Origin: Chryseobacterium polytrichastri
Lineage (GTDB): Bacteria; Bacteroidota; Bacteroidia; Flavobacteriales; Weeksellaceae
Reading direction: 5' to 3'
Assembly (NCBI RefSeq): GCF_900142445.1
Contig: NZ_FRAV01000021.1
Coordinates: forward strand, 28,856-92,855
DNA length: 64,000 bases
Shown: positions 9,098 to 17,884 of the stretch, one piece after another
Numbering within the stretch: position 1 is the stretch's first letter
Layout of the letters: every line of letters begins with the position of its first letter
The notes under the pieces: model-generated
What the model saw: the letters and a program-made list of their open reading frames with translations, nothing else
Told to the model about the DNA's origin: nothing
The model's database searches: none
Made by a program: the position numbers and the translations under genes

Positions 9098-10221
9098 ATA
9101 ATAATAAAAAAATAAAAATGAAAAACATATTAGTATTGCTCGGAATGGTGCTGGGCATCGCAGTATTTGCAACAAGTTGCGGAGATTCTTTAAAAAAGAA
9201 ACCTATAGAAACTAAAAAAGATAATGAGACCGTTATGAACAATAAAAATCTTAAAGAAGTTTATTTTGCAGGAGGATGTTTTTGGGGAACAGAGCATTTT
9301 TTTCAACAAGTTCGTGGAGTAGTGGGAACAGAAGTTGGTTATGCCAACGGAAAAACTCAGAATCCAACCTATGAAGAAGTGGTAAGTCATACAACTGGTT
9401 TTGCTGAAACCGTAAAAGTAAAATATGATCCTGAACAAGTTGATTTAAAGTTATTAATTGATCTTTATTTCAAAACAATTGACCCTACAAGTCTTAACAA
9501 ACAAGGAAATGACAGAGGAGATCAGTACAGAACAGGGATTTATTCTACCGATAAAGAGACGGAAGCTATTGTAAAAGAAGAAGTTCAAAAATTGGCTAAA
9601 AATTATAGCAAGCCTTTGGTTGTAGAAACAATTGCTCTTAAAAACTTCTTTAAAGCAGAAGATTATCATCAAGATTATTTGGATAAAAATCCGGGAGGAT
9701 ATTGCCACATTGAACCTGGACTTTTTGAAATGGCAAAAAATGCAAATCCTCTTCCTAAGAAAGATGCAAAAGCAAAATATCAAAAAGAGGATAAAAAAGT
9801 TTTAAAGGAAAAGTTAACGGCTGAACAATATAAAGTGACTCAGGAAAATGGTACAGAAATGCCTTTCAAAAATGAATACTGGGATGAAAGCCGTGAAGGT
9901 ATTTATGTTGATATCACAACAGGAGAACCATTATTTATTTCAACAGATAAATTTGAATCAGGTTGTGGATGGCCAAGTTTTTCAAAACCAATTTCTAAAA
10001 AATTAATTGACGAAAAATTAGATACATCAGCCGGAATGGATAGAACAGAAGTAAGAAGTAAAACCGGAGATGCCCATCTGGGACACGTCTTCAATGACGG
10101 ACCAGCAGACAAAGGCGGACTTCGTTACTGTATCAACAGTGCTTCTCTGAAGTTTGTTCCAAAAGCAGAAATGGCGAAAAAAGGTTATGGAGACTATCTT
10201 TCTCTGTTAGATAAAAAGTAA
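9094..10221 (+). CDS. msrAB: bifunctional peptide-methionine sulfoxide reductase MsrA-MsrB, lipoprotein
   Basis: This 375-residue fusion repairs both stereoisomers of methionine sulfoxide. A lipoprotein signal with lipobox ATSC (Cys29) predicts a membrane-anchored enzyme outside the cytoplasm. MsrA occupies ~residues 52-215 with catalytic Cys62 in GGCFWG and a likely resolving Cys204 in GGYCHIE. MsrB occupies ~235-370 with Cys291 in SGCGWPSF (resolving) and catalytic Cys346 in [11 protein letters not shown]. The zinc CxxC pairs of many MsrB proteins are absent. The start overlaps the DUF417 stop by 4 bp; an internal ATG at 9118 (MKNILVLLG) would give a cleaner signal peptide. It is the last gene of the sigma / anti-sigma / DUF417 / msrAB cluster. 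Confidence 0.95.
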   Translation: MNNNKKIKMKNILVLLGMVLGIAVFATSCGDSLKKKPIETKKDNETVMNNKNLKEVYFAGGCFWGTEHFFQQVRGVVGTEVGYANGKTQNPTYEEVVSHTTGFAETVKVKYDPEQVDLKLLIDLYFKTIDPTSLNKQGNDRGDQYRTGIYSTDKETEAIVKEEVQKLAKNYSKPLVVETIALKNFFKAEDYHQDYLDKNPGGYCHIEPGLFEMAKNANPLPKKDAKAKYQKEDKKVLKEKLTAEQYKVTQENGTEMPFKNEYWDESREGIYVDITTGEPLFISTDKFESGCGWPSFSKPISKKLIDEKLDTSAGMDRTEVRSKTGDAHLGHVFNDGPADKGGLRYCINSASLKFVPKAEMAKKGYGDYLSLLDKK

Positions 10222-10229
10222 ATGAAAGG

Positions 10230-10260
10230 AAGGTTGTCGAAAGGCAACCTTTTTTGTTTT
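10230..10260 (+). terminator. Rho-independent terminator of msrAB
   Basis: A 9-bp stem (arms 10230-10238 and 10243-10251, one G-U pair) closes a GAAA tetraloop and is followed by a T-rich tract. It sits 9 bp past the msrAB stop and overlaps the end of the convergent gene. Confidence 0.85.
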
Positions 10261-10886
10261 TAACTTAATTGAAATCTTTCTCTTAGACTAAAGATAGAAA
10301 CACTTAATAAGAATAGAAATCCAAGTATAATGTAATATCCTTCTTTAGAAAGATTTGTTATAAACTTTTTAGCTTCATCAAGGAAACTTAGTTTGTAAAC
10401 TTCATTTTCATAAATAACATCATTACATAGGAGGCATTCATATTTTTGTTCTTTAGCATTTGGATCTATGTAATTAATAATTGCAAATAAATGTCCTGTC
10501 TTTTCTAAGTCATAAGCATATGTGTCTTGTTGAGCAATTGCCATATCATTTAAGAGAGAGGCAAAATCTCCGTAAGTATTTTTTTTATCTAAAATAAATT
10601 CAATTCCTGTATTTTTTTTGTTTCTTTTTTGAAGTGCTTTAATCTCTGAAACATAAAAAGAGGAATTTTCTTTATTAGGGTCTACTTTTATTTTTTTATA
10701 ATTCCAGTTTCTTAAAGGTTCAAAAGTGGAAGTAAGATTACTTTTATCTTTTGATAATTTGGGGGGAAGCCAAATATCCATAACAGAAGTTCGTGCTTCT
10801 TCAATTCTTTGATTTCCATAATACCAAAACAAAATAGGAATAATGATGGCACTTATCAATCCCGGAAAATAATATATCTTTTTCAT
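10260..10886 (-). CDS. uncharacterised membrane protein with two transmembrane helices
   Basis: I do not recognise this 208-residue protein. It has one transmembrane helix near the N-terminus (residues ~5-23, 'FPGLISAIIIPILFWYY') and one near the C-terminus (~183-200, 'YYIILGFLFLLSVSIF'). The ~155 residues between them are hydrophilic and probably periplasmic. A central stretch containing 'NTYGDFASLLNDMAIAQQ' and the closely spaced cysteines in 'ECLLCND' stand out. The single N-terminal helix plus mixed alpha/beta periplasmic part is faintly ExbD-like, but I see no diagnostic motif. The gene converges on msrAB and lies 33 bp downstream of the L,D-transpeptidase-like gene on the same strand, so those two may be co-transcribed. 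Confidence 0.75.
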   Translation of the reverse strand: MKKIYYFPGLISAIIIPILFWYYGNQRIEEARTSVMDIWLPPKLSKDKSNLTSTFEPLRNWNYKKIKVDPNKENSSFYVSEIKALQKRNKKNTGIEFILDKKNTYGDFASLLNDMAIAQQDTYAYDLEKTGHLFAIINYIDPNAKEQKYECLLCNDVIYENEVYKLSFLDEAKKFITNLSKEGYYIILGFLFLLSVSIFSLRERFQLS

Positions 10887-10919
10887 ATGAATGTTTTTCT
10901 ATTGATTTGAAATCTATCT

Positions 10920-11594
10920 TTAATTATAAATCCACATCAAAACGGGTTTGGCAGAATTCTGCAATATAGGATCGATCTTTTTCAATGCATCATTAGAAAC
11001 CGTCGGGCAACCCCAACCTTCGGGTGAACCTTTTGGAAAAACTTCATCATTGCTCATTTTATCCCAAGAGTGAAAAACGATGGTTCTTTTTAATGCATTT
11101 GTATTTGTGGCTTCTAGGCCGTGCATTAAATACTTTACATTAATTCCCCATTCGCTTCTTCCTCTTTCTCCGATTTTATATTTTCCTAAAGCTGAAAGGT
11201 GGCTTCCGTCTTCATTGCTGAAATCTGGCTTCTCTTTTGATTGATCCCAGCTCCAGATGTTATTTCCGCATCCATGACCCACCAAATACTTCTGTGTAAT
11301 TTTCTTTTGTTGAAGATCATAAACGAAAAATCTGTTGATTCCGGAATGTAAACTCATGTCTATTAAGATACAAAAATCGGTATTGAACTTATTTTTCTTA
11401 CAAAAACTAAGCGCTTCTTCTCCTTTTTTATCGGTTTTATTGAGGTCAAGTGTTGGTTTTGTAACCGGATTGGGTTTTATCATTGAAACTGATTTTTCAA
11501 CAATATTTTCCACTTTTTGATTACATGAAGTAAAGATAATTAATGATAATACTGAAAATGTGGCTATAAAAAATAAGGATAAGTTTTTCATCAT
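10920..11594 (-). CDS. murein L,D-transpeptidase-like lipoprotein (YkuD_2 type)
   Basis: The longest frame begins at a TTG (11603), but the ATG at 11594 gives a better N-terminus: a lipoprotein signal ending in the lipobox FTSC (Cys24). The catalytic domain covers the C-terminal ~150 residues. It contains 'FCILIDMSLHSGINRFFVYDL', a 'VFHSW' histidine (~175) and the active-site cysteine in 'GWGCPTVS' (~196). This is the HX(15-20)GCP-type signature of the YkuD-like family that forms or breaks 3-3 peptidoglycan crosslinks or attaches proteins to peptidoglycan. The lipid anchor places it at the periplasmic face of a membrane. Its exact substrate is not evident. Confidence 0.85.
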   Translation of the reverse strand: MMKNLSLFFIATFSVLSLIIFTSCNQKVENIVEKSVSMIKPNPVTKPTLDLNKTDKKGEEALSFCKKNKFNTDFCILIDMSLHSGINRFFVYDLQQKKITQKYLVGHGCGNNIWSWDQSKEKPDFSNEDGSHLSALGKYKIGERGRSEWGINVKYLMHGLEATNTNALKRTIVFHSWDKMSNDEVFPKGSPEGWGCPTVSNDALKKIDPILQNSAKPVLMWIYN

Positions 11595-11603
11595 GAGGTT
11601 CAA

Positions 11604-11943
11604 ACAAAATTAAAATTAAACAAAAAAGTGATTCAAAACATGAACCACTTTAATTTTTTATAAGTAAACTTGTTTAAACTTTTTATTTTAACCACAAAAG
11701 AGTCAAAAGATTAATACATTCATATTTTAAGTTGATCATTAAACTGGAAATAAGAACACATCAGTTTTTAAAAATCTTTGATTTTTAATCTTTTGCAAGC
11801 TTTGTTTTAAAAATATCCGAACTTTAAATGATTCAATAATAGCTTTTGTACCTTTTGACTCTGTCGAATCTTCGATTTGTGGTTAAATTTTTAATTAGTT
11901 TAAACAGACTTATTAAAAGCTTTAATCTTTTAATATATAAGGC
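11604..11943. other. 340-bp non-coding region holding dispersed repeat copy 1
   Basis: No gene is supported between the two minus-strand genes. Most of the stretch (11665-11915) is the first copy of a repeat also present at 35479-35706. The remainder is AT-rich. Confidence 0.7.
11665..11915. repeat. dispersed MITE-like repeat, copy 1
   Basis: About 250 bp align by eye with 35479-35706 in the same orientation, sharing blocks such as AACCACAAAAGAG, ATCTTTGATTTTTA and TCAATAATAGCTTTTGTACC. The ends form imperfect terminal inverted repeats (CTTGTTTAAACT at the left, AGTTTAAACAGACTT at the right). Copy 1 carries ~20 extra bp near its right end. There is no open reading frame. Confidence 0.75.
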
Positions 11944-12789
11944 TTACCAATCTCTTTTTTTCAAGATCCAATAAGATCCAAAGATAAAAATTACGCACCA
12001 AATGACACACGCAATTAAGCTTTCTGTAGGGTAGGTGAATTCATATTTAAATCCGATCATTTTAGCCATATCCAATCTCATTATTGGATTAGGGATAAGG
12101 CTAGACATGCTTTCTAAAGGGAGAAGGTGAGTAAAGAAAAAATCATCTTTCATGATCTTCATTCTTTCTAATTCCTGAGTTCCACGCACTTTTTGAAATA
12201 CTTCTACAGCTGTTAATATGCCTTCAAAAATCCAATAAACAAAAAATCCAAGGAAGACAAACATCGATTTTCTCAGCAATATAGAAAGGAACATTAAGAA
12301 ACAGAAAAATGTAAACAGCTTTACAAAGTAGTTTCCAATAAAGAATATCTCCTTGAAAACCATTTCAGAATCTGTGTTCTTTGAATAAGTGTTACCTAAA
12401 AATAAGGTAATAATAAATACAAGAAGGGTAGAAACAATGGTGAAAACTGAAATTGTTAATAGTTTTGAGGCAATAAATTCTTTTCTGCTCAGTCCGTCAA
12501 TTGTATTTTGTTTAAACATTCTGTTGCTGAATTCCTGCGAGATTGAAAATACAATGATCAATCCAAGAAATATTTTTAATAATGCAACAATCCATGTGGT
12601 AAAGTTCCAGATTTCCGGAAAATTATAAATTCCTTGTTGTTTTAAATTAATGGTAGCTCCAAAAACATCCAAATCTACGAGTCCGATAAAAAGAAGCGCT
12701 ACTAAAATAGTAAAATAAAGGATGGTGAAAACCTTGAATGGTCTATAATTCAAGTTTTTGTAATATTCGAGTTTTAATAGTTTAAGCAT
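11944..12789 (-). CDS. ABC-2 type transporter permease
   Basis: This 281-residue integral membrane protein has about six hydrophobic helices. The first is at residues ~20-42, then one around ~67-85, a cluster between ~110 and 190, and a last one at ~255-275. It ends 'ILKKRDW', as is common for ABC-2 permeases. The start overlaps the end of the ATP-binding gene by 8 bp, so the two form a translationally coupled exporter operon. The substrate cannot be told from sequence. Relatives in this phylum range from gliding-related (GldF-like) to drug or lipid exporters, but no gliding-specific partner gene is nearby. Confidence 0.85.
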   Translation of the reverse strand: MLKLLKLEYYKNLNYRPFKVFTILYFTILVALLFIGLVDLDVFGATINLKQQGIYNFPEIWNFTTWIVALLKIFLGLIIVFSISQEFSNRMFKQNTIDGLSRKEFIASKLLTISVFTIVSTLLVFIITLFLGNTYSKNTDSEMVFKEIFFIGNYFVKLFTFFCFLMFLSILLRKSMFVFLGFFVYWIFEGILTAVEVFQKVRGTQELERMKIMKDDFFFTHLLPLESMSSLIPNPIMRLDMAKMIGFKYEFTYPTESLIACVIWCVIFIFGSYWILKKRDW

Positions 12790-13690
12790 GATTCGTGTTT
12801 TTTACAAGTTCAAGGAATTGAGTTTCAAGAGACAGTTTTTTCTTATTCAGATGCGATAAGAAAATCCCTTTTTCTGCCAGTTTTTGATTTAAGGCGGAAG
12901 CAGAAATTGAAGCATCATCACGAATTTGAGCTTTAATAATTTCGCCATCTATTCTCACCGAGGTAAACCATTGAAGTTCTTCTAATGTACTTAAAAGTAG
13001 GGTGTTGTTATCTGCTCTTAATTCAAAATATCCTTTATTGCTGGTCATTTCATCCACTCTTCCGGAATAGATGGCATTTCCTTCTTTTAAAACAATAACA
13101 TGGCTGCATATTTTTTCAATCTCATCCAAAAGGTGACTTGCAATGATGATAGTGATTCCCTGTTTTGCAATACTGTTGATGATATCTCTGATTTGAATAA
13201 TTCCTTCGGGATCCAGTCCGTTAGTGGGCTCATCCAGAATAAGAACTTCAGGATTGTTTAAAATGGCTGACGCTATGGCCAGACGTTGTTTCATCCCTAA
13301 AGAGAACGTTTTAAAAGTATCTTTTTTTCTTTCATAAAGGTTCACGGTTTTCAAGACTTCATCTATTCTTTCATAAGGCGTTCCTTTGATTTCCGCAACA
13401 ATTTTCAGGTTGGTTTCTGCACTTAAATAAGGATAAAAGTTTGGCTGTTCAATAATAGCTCCTATTTTTTTCAGCGTATCAGAATCTGTTCCTTTCTTTC
13501 CAAACCAAAACCAATCTCCACTTGTAGGATTAATGGTTGAAAGGAGCATTCCAAAAGTAGTGGACTTTCCACTTCCGTTAGGACCGAGAAGACCATAAAC
13601 ATTGCCTTTCTCAACATCAAAAGAAATATTGTTTACCACAACTCTTTTGAATTTTTTGGTGAGATTCTTTACTGATAATATTTTTTCCAT
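12782..13690 (-). CDS. ABC transporter ATP-binding protein (CcmA-like)
   Basis: This 302-residue nucleotide-binding subunit carries all the motifs: Walker A 'GPNGSGKST' (residues ~37-45), Q-loop 'IEQPNFY', signature 'FSLGMKQRL', Walker B 'VLILDEPTNGLDP' and the H-loop in 'IIIASHLLDE'. A ~80-residue C-terminal extension after the H-loop is typical of exporters with separate membrane subunits. It is the promoter-proximal gene of a two-gene operon with the permease. It would energise export from the cytoplasm. The substrate is unknown. Confidence 0.93.
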   Translation of the reverse strand: MEKILSVKNLTKKFKRVVVNNISFDVEKGNVYGLLGPNGSGKSTTFGMLLSTINPTSGDWFWFGKKGTDSDTLKKIGAIIEQPNFYPYLSAETNLKIVAEIKGTPYERIDEVLKTVNLYERKKDTFKTFSLGMKQRLAIASAILNNPEVLILDEPTNGLDPEGIIQIRDIINSIAKQGITIIIASHLLDEIEKICSHVIVLKEGNAIYSGRVDEMTSNKGYFELRADNNTLLLSTLEELQWFTSVRIDGEIIKAQIRDDASISASALNQKLAEKGIFLSHLNKKKLSLETQFLELVKNTNHA

Positions 13691-13813
13691 GTAATTTGTT
13701 TTACATAGTAATAGTGTACGAAATTGACAAAATGTTACAGATTCTTTTTAATTTTATGCAGTAAATGATGGTTTTGTGATGATAAATTATGCCTGTTTAA
13801 GGTGTTTAACCTA

Positions 13814-13843
13814 TTGCTCATTCACTTTTAAATGCTAAATTTG
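13814..13843 (+). promoter_or_regulatory. Promoter of the AAA+ / effector cassette
   Basis: TTG at 13814-13816 and TAAATTTG at 13836-13843 are separated by 19 nt. This is a full match to the Bacteroidota consensus TTG-N(17-23)-TAnnTTTG and lies 21 bp before the ATG of the AAA+ gene. It is the best promoter I found in the window. Confidence 0.65.
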
Positions 13844-13864
13844 ATAGAACACTAATCAATCACT

Positions 13865-15229
13865 ATGAAGTTAATTGAATTGGCAGAAGAACTCCATGTT
13901 TCTGCAGAAGCAATAAAACAGTTTATCCAGGATTTTGATCTGGAATTGGGAGTTTGTATCAGCCCAAATTTTGAAATAAAAGAAGATTTTGAAAAATTTG
14001 CCCGTGAAAATATAGATTTTTTGAAAAAATATGAGAAAGATCTCGATCAAAATAAAACATTAGAACAGATTGCAGAAACCATCCATCAGCCTAAAGATAA
14101 AGTGGAGAAAACCATAAAAGAAAGTACTCCCAATATTTTTGATAACGGATTTTTTAAGTCTTCTATTTCAAGCTATGGAATTGATAATAAATTAGGCGGA
14201 AATTATCAATTTGTTTATAATTATTTTGGTCATAAAACGAGTCTTCAACATAGAGATTTCATTGGATATAGAGATCTTTTCTTTTATATCTCTAGTGTTT
14301 TGGAGCCGTTTTTAAATCCACAACAGATAAAAGATTGGGGAATAAATAAACCTGCTGGAATGATTTTATATGGACCTCCCGGAAGTGGTAAAATTTTCTG
14401 GGCCAATAAGATTGCAGAAATTATCAATTATCAATTCAAAGAGGTTAAAAAACATTATTTGGGAACTTCTTTTGTGGATGGAATTGAAACTAATTTCAAC
14501 GATTTTCTTCTTGAAGTGATGAAGCAAAATAAAGTATTATTGTTTCTAGATGATTTTGATGAAATTATGATGCAAAGAAAAGCAGAAAATGATATCGCTT
14601 CATGCAACCTTGAGACGCAGGAACTTATTCTTCATCACATCGGAAAATTTGAAAAAGAAGAGTTATTAATGATCGGTTCTGCGAATACAGTTTCTGAAAT
14701 TGATGAGGAAATTCTTGCTCCGGGAAGGTTTGATGTTATGATTCCTATTTTTCCACCTAATGCTTCGGAACGTTCGGAAATCATTCTGTATGCCATGACT
14801 AAAGGTCTTGAGCAAGATTCATTATTGTATAAGATTCTTAAAAATAACAAAGCGGATAAGATTCCTTTCTGGCAAGATATTTCATCTAAAATGAAGGTTT
14901 TCAGCAATACCATGTTGATTGATTTTACCCAGAGTTTAAAAAAACGAATCAAAAATCTGTATCAAAGATCTAAAAATGAAAATTTAAAGATTGGTCAAAA
15001 TCTTTTGGATGGCGCTTTCAGAGATGCCGGCGGAAAGCTTACAGAAGAATACCTGGAGCAGATTGCAAGATTTTTAGCCGATGTTGTCATCAATAATTTT
15101 GATGATTTTCAATACAGGATTCAATCTTTAAAAGTGGAACTGGAAACATATAGAGTCGTTGAAGAACCACAAAGGATTATTGGGTTTCAACATAATGAGG
15201 AAGATGAGAAAGGGAAGGATAAAGGTTGA
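13865..15229 (+). CDS. AAA+ ATPase with an N-terminal helical (IF2N-like) domain
   Basis: This 454-residue protein begins 'MKLIELAEELHVSAEAIKQFI', which resembles the small helical IF2_N fold. A second similar helical segment ('TLEQIAETIHQPKDKVEKTI') lies near residue 62. A classical AAA+ module follows: Walker A GPPGSGK at 170-176 (next residue Ile rather than the usual Thr/Ser), Walker B 'VLLFLDDFDE' at 224-233, sensor 'LMIGSANTVSEID', then 'APGRFDVMIPIF'. The core is nearest to FtsH/CDC48-type unfoldases, but no protease or transmembrane part is present. It starts a plus-strand cluster with a phospholipase effector candidate and a DUF2931 lipoprotein. Whether it serves that pair or is only adjacent is unknown. 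Confidence 0.8.
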   Translation: MKLIELAEELHVSAEAIKQFIQDFDLELGVCISPNFEIKEDFEKFARENIDFLKKYEKDLDQNKTLEQIAETIHQPKDKVEKTIKESTPNIFDNGFFKSSISSYGIDNKLGGNYQFVYNYFGHKTSLQHRDFIGYRDLFFYISSVLEPFLNPQQIKDWGINKPAGMILYGPPGSGKIFWANKIAEIINYQFKEVKKHYLGTSFVDGIETNFNDFLLEVMKQNKVLLFLDDFDEIMMQRKAENDIASCNLETQELILHHIGKFEKEELLMIGSANTVSEIDEEILAPGRFDVMIPIFPPNASERSEIILYAMTKGLEQDSLLYKILKNNKADKIPFWQDISSKMKVFSNTMLIDFTQSLKKRIKNLYQRSKNENLKIGQNLLDGAFRDAGGKLTEEYLEQIARFLADVVINNFDDFQYRIQSLKVELETYRVVEEPQRIIGFQHNEEDEKGKDKG

Positions 15230-15300
15230 TTTTTAGGGGCTAATCAAATACTGTTTTGAGAACAGAGATAAAAAAATACAATGATGAAAATATTTTAAAT

Positions 15301-16845
15301 ATGGCTAATATAACATTTGGTGATTATGCACCAGAACCGCCTCCCAAAGGTACAATTGATATAAAAATTGGTGTATTCATAGATGGTACAATGAATAATA
15401 GAACCAATACAAATGCTAGACTAGGACAAGAAGGAGAGAAAGGGAAGAAAGCCTACAACAATTATAAAGGAAATGATAGCTATGAAAATGATTGGTCTAA
15501 TATTGCTCGGTTAGAAACAGCCTATACAGAAGATCTGAGTAAATTCGTCTCGAAAGTGTATATTGAAGGTATCGGAACAGATGACTTTGCCAGAGATAGT
15601 AGTTATTTTACAAAAGGGGCAGGAGGAGCTTTTGGAGCGGGTACTACAGGGATTATTGCTAAAGTATTAAAAGGCTGTGAAAAAGTTGTGGAAAGAATTA
15701 AATTAATAAAAGGTAATGATCAAATCAACTGTATTTATCTTGATGTTTTTGGTTTCAGTCGTGGGGCTGCGGCGGCACGAAATTTTGTGTACGAAGTAAC
15801 CAAAGAAAAATATCCGGCTAAAGAAGTTTGGGTGGATACTGATGGAGATGGGGCAACGGATACAATTGAGAAAAAAGATGCTCATGATAAGAAGACAGAC
15901 TTGAAAGTCTTGCCCAAATATGGTCATTTAGGGTTAAAGCTCACTCAGGCGGGTATAGATGTAACAACTACCAAAGTAAAAGTTGAGTTTGTAGGGTTGT
16001 TTGATACGGTTTCTTCTTATGACCCAAGTACAACAGGAGCTTTTAAAAATTTTGAAAATGATGTAGCTGAGCTTAATCTTAATGCGATTAGTAAAGCAAG
16101 AAAAGTATTTCATTTAGTAGCCGCTGATGAACACCGGGTTAATTTTATGCTAACCAAGGTAACAGCTGCTGGTGGCAACGAATACATTTTACCGGGAGTA
16201 CACAGCGATGTTGGAGGCTCTTATGTGCATAACGCGCCTGATAATATTCAATTGCTTGATTTTGATAATACTTGGGGCGATGGCTATAGTGATGATGAAT
16301 GGGACAAAGTACTCAACAACGATTTAAATAATCTAATTAGTCAGGGATGGTATGTGGAAAAAGAAGTAGTAAGACCTAATAAGTGGCACGAAACCTATGG
16401 AAATCGCCCACACATTAGCAATAGATATAGCTATATACCTTTGCATATTATGGGTGAAAATGTAAATAAGTTTCAAAAAGAAGTTATTAGTCTTGATATA
16501 CTTAACGCATATTTTAAAATTCCAAATGGAAAGGGAGATAAAAATTATCCTTTAGATTTAACTGCTGTCAAAAAAAGGCTGGATGATTATATTGCTGGGA
16601 ACAAGCCTAAAATGTGGTATTGTACTAACAAGGAAATAGAATATTACAGAATACAGCTTGCAGAAAAGAAAATAACGGTTGAAAAATTTAATCTTTTGGC
16701 TAACGACCATAACATGCTATTAGCATTAAGACATAAATACTTCCATTGGTCTGCCAGATATGGAGAAACAGGCTTTGAACCCAATTTTGAGTTTAAAGAT
16801 AAATTAAATATTCGCAGATTTAGAAAAATTGATAAATATTCATAA
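15301..16845 (+). CDS. Tle1-like / DUF2235 phospholipase, likely antibacterial effector
   Basis: The longest frame starts at a TTG (15256), but the ATG at 15301 gives a 514-residue protein starting 'MANITFGDYAPEPPPKG' with the catalytic domain right after it. The alpha/beta-hydrolase signature is clear: 'IGVFIDGTMNNRTN' at the N-terminus, nucleophile elbow GFSRG at residues 151-155 (Ser153), 'VGLFDTVSSYDP' with the acidic residue and 'PGVHSDVGGSY' with the histidine. DUF2235/Tle1 proteins are lipases, several of which are type VI secretion effectors. There is no signal peptide, which fits an effector made in the cytoplasm. The next gene starts 1 bp after its stop and encodes a DUF2931 lipoprotein that is plausibly its immunity partner. 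No other T6SS genes are in the window. Confidence 0.85.
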   Translation: MANITFGDYAPEPPPKGTIDIKIGVFIDGTMNNRTNTNARLGQEGEKGKKAYNNYKGNDSYENDWSNIARLETAYTEDLSKFVSKVYIEGIGTDDFARDSSYFTKGAGGAFGAGTTGIIAKVLKGCEKVVERIKLIKGNDQINCIYLDVFGFSRGAAAARNFVYEVTKEKYPAKEVWVDTDGDGATDTIEKKDAHDKKTDLKVLPKYGHLGLKLTQAGIDVTTTKVKVEFVGLFDTVSSYDPSTTGAFKNFENDVAELNLNAISKARKVFHLVAADEHRVNFMLTKVTAAGGNEYILPGVHSDVGGSYVHNAPDNIQLLDFDNTWGDGYSDDEWDKVLNNDLNNLISQGWYVEKEVVRPNKWHETYGNRPHISNRYSYIPLHIMGENVNKFQKEVISLDILNAYFKIPNGKGDKNYPLDLTAVKKRLDDYIAGNKPKMWYCTNKEIEYYRIQLAEKKITVEKFNLLANDHNMLLALRHKYFHWSARYGETGFEPNFEFKDKLNIRRFRKIDKYS

Positions 16846-16846
16846 A

Positions 16847-17863
16847 ATGAAAAATTATTTTCTACATATTATTTTATTAATAAGTATAACAACTTCATGT
16901 CAAAAACAAATGGAAGAAAAATTTGAATGGTTACCCACCGAAAGTGCACCACAGCTTTATCCTATGAATATTTATAACGGACATTTATATTTTGCCGATG
17001 GGGGGAGTGTTTATATCCCTAGTTCAGGTTCTGCACATAATGGTTGGGGATATGATGGTTCAATGCACACCCAAGGAGAAGATTTAAAACCTGTGCCGAT
17101 AAAATTGGATGTTACCTGGGCATCGTTCACAGAAAATAAATTCTATACAGGCAGCTGGGATTTACCAAAAGAAAAAATGCTCAAGTTGTTTAAAGAAGGA
17201 GTTATATATTATCCTACCCGAACAAAAGAAACTTATACACAAATTTTGGTAGGATGTGCCCCAGGAGGAGTAGTGGTAGTTTGGATGCGTGGCGCGGGAA
17301 GTCAAGTTGAAATTGGACGTTATCAAGCCCATGAAACCCATATAGCGATGAGTGACTATGTACCTGGCAATCCTACTGCGATTCAAAAAAATTTTTTTAA
17401 TCTTATGGCAAAATTGAGCCCAGAACTAGAAGATATAAGAAAGAAAAAAGGAGGTATCGAATATGGTCTTTGGGATAGCTATCGCAAAAAATATAAGTGG
17501 CGTACACGCATAGAAATTCCAAATTATGTATTTGAAAATACCAGTTTCCATATGTTCAATGGAGAAAAAGAAGAGTTATTTGATGAACCTCTCAAAAAAA
17601 ATGAATTTAAAGAAAGAGCTGTACCAAGATTATTGGATTTTATAGTTGCTGATTCTAAAGGAAAAAGAACTGTTTTTGAGTTCAAATATTTAGATGAAGA
17701 AGAAATATTCAGTTTATTCAAACAAGCTGATGCTACGCAACCAATAGAAATAGTTTTACGTATGAATGAGGATTTTAGTAACCGCAGCTTAATTTTTAAA
17801 CAAGGAGATAAAGAAATCCCAATCAAGAAGGTAGATTTAGATAATATGTGGGAATATAAATAA
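16847..17863 (+). CDS. DUF2931-family lipoprotein, putative immunity protein
   Basis: The frame extends back to a TTG at 16829 inside the effector gene, but the ATG at 16847, 1 bp after the effector stop, gives a proper lipoprotein signal with lipobox TTSC (Cys18) and 338 residues. The mature protein opens with 'FEWLPTESAPQLYPMNIY' and continues with 'NGWGYDGSMHTQGEDLKPVPIKLDVTW' spread over the first ~90 residues. This is the pattern of DUF2931, a lipoprotein family frequent in Chryseobacterium and Enterobacteria. Known Tle1 immunity proteins are periplasmic or lipid-anchored, which suits a neighbour of a periplasm-acting phospholipase. The C-terminal ~120 residues are hydrophilic. Immunity is inferred from context only. 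Confidence 0.8.
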   Translation: MKNYFLHIILLISITTSCQKQMEEKFEWLPTESAPQLYPMNIYNGHLYFADGGSVYIPSSGSAHNGWGYDGSMHTQGEDLKPVPIKLDVTWASFTENKFYTGSWDLPKEKMLKLFKEGVIYYPTRTKETYTQILVGCAPGGVVVVWMRGAGSQVEIGRYQAHETHIAMSDYVPGNPTAIQKNFFNLMAKLSPELEDIRKKKGGIEYGLWDSYRKKYKWRTRIEIPNYVFENTSFHMFNGEKEELFDEPLKKNEFKERAVPRLLDFIVADSKGKRTVFEFKYLDEEEIFSLFKQADATQPIEIVLRMNEDFSNRSLIFKQGDKEIPIKKVDLDNMWEYK

Positions 17864-17884
17864 TAGAAGGTTGTATATAATAAA

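Noticed and set aside
15256..15300. TTG start of the effector gene
   Set aside because: It adds 15 residues with no similarity; the ATG at 15301 starts directly before the conserved catalytic domain.
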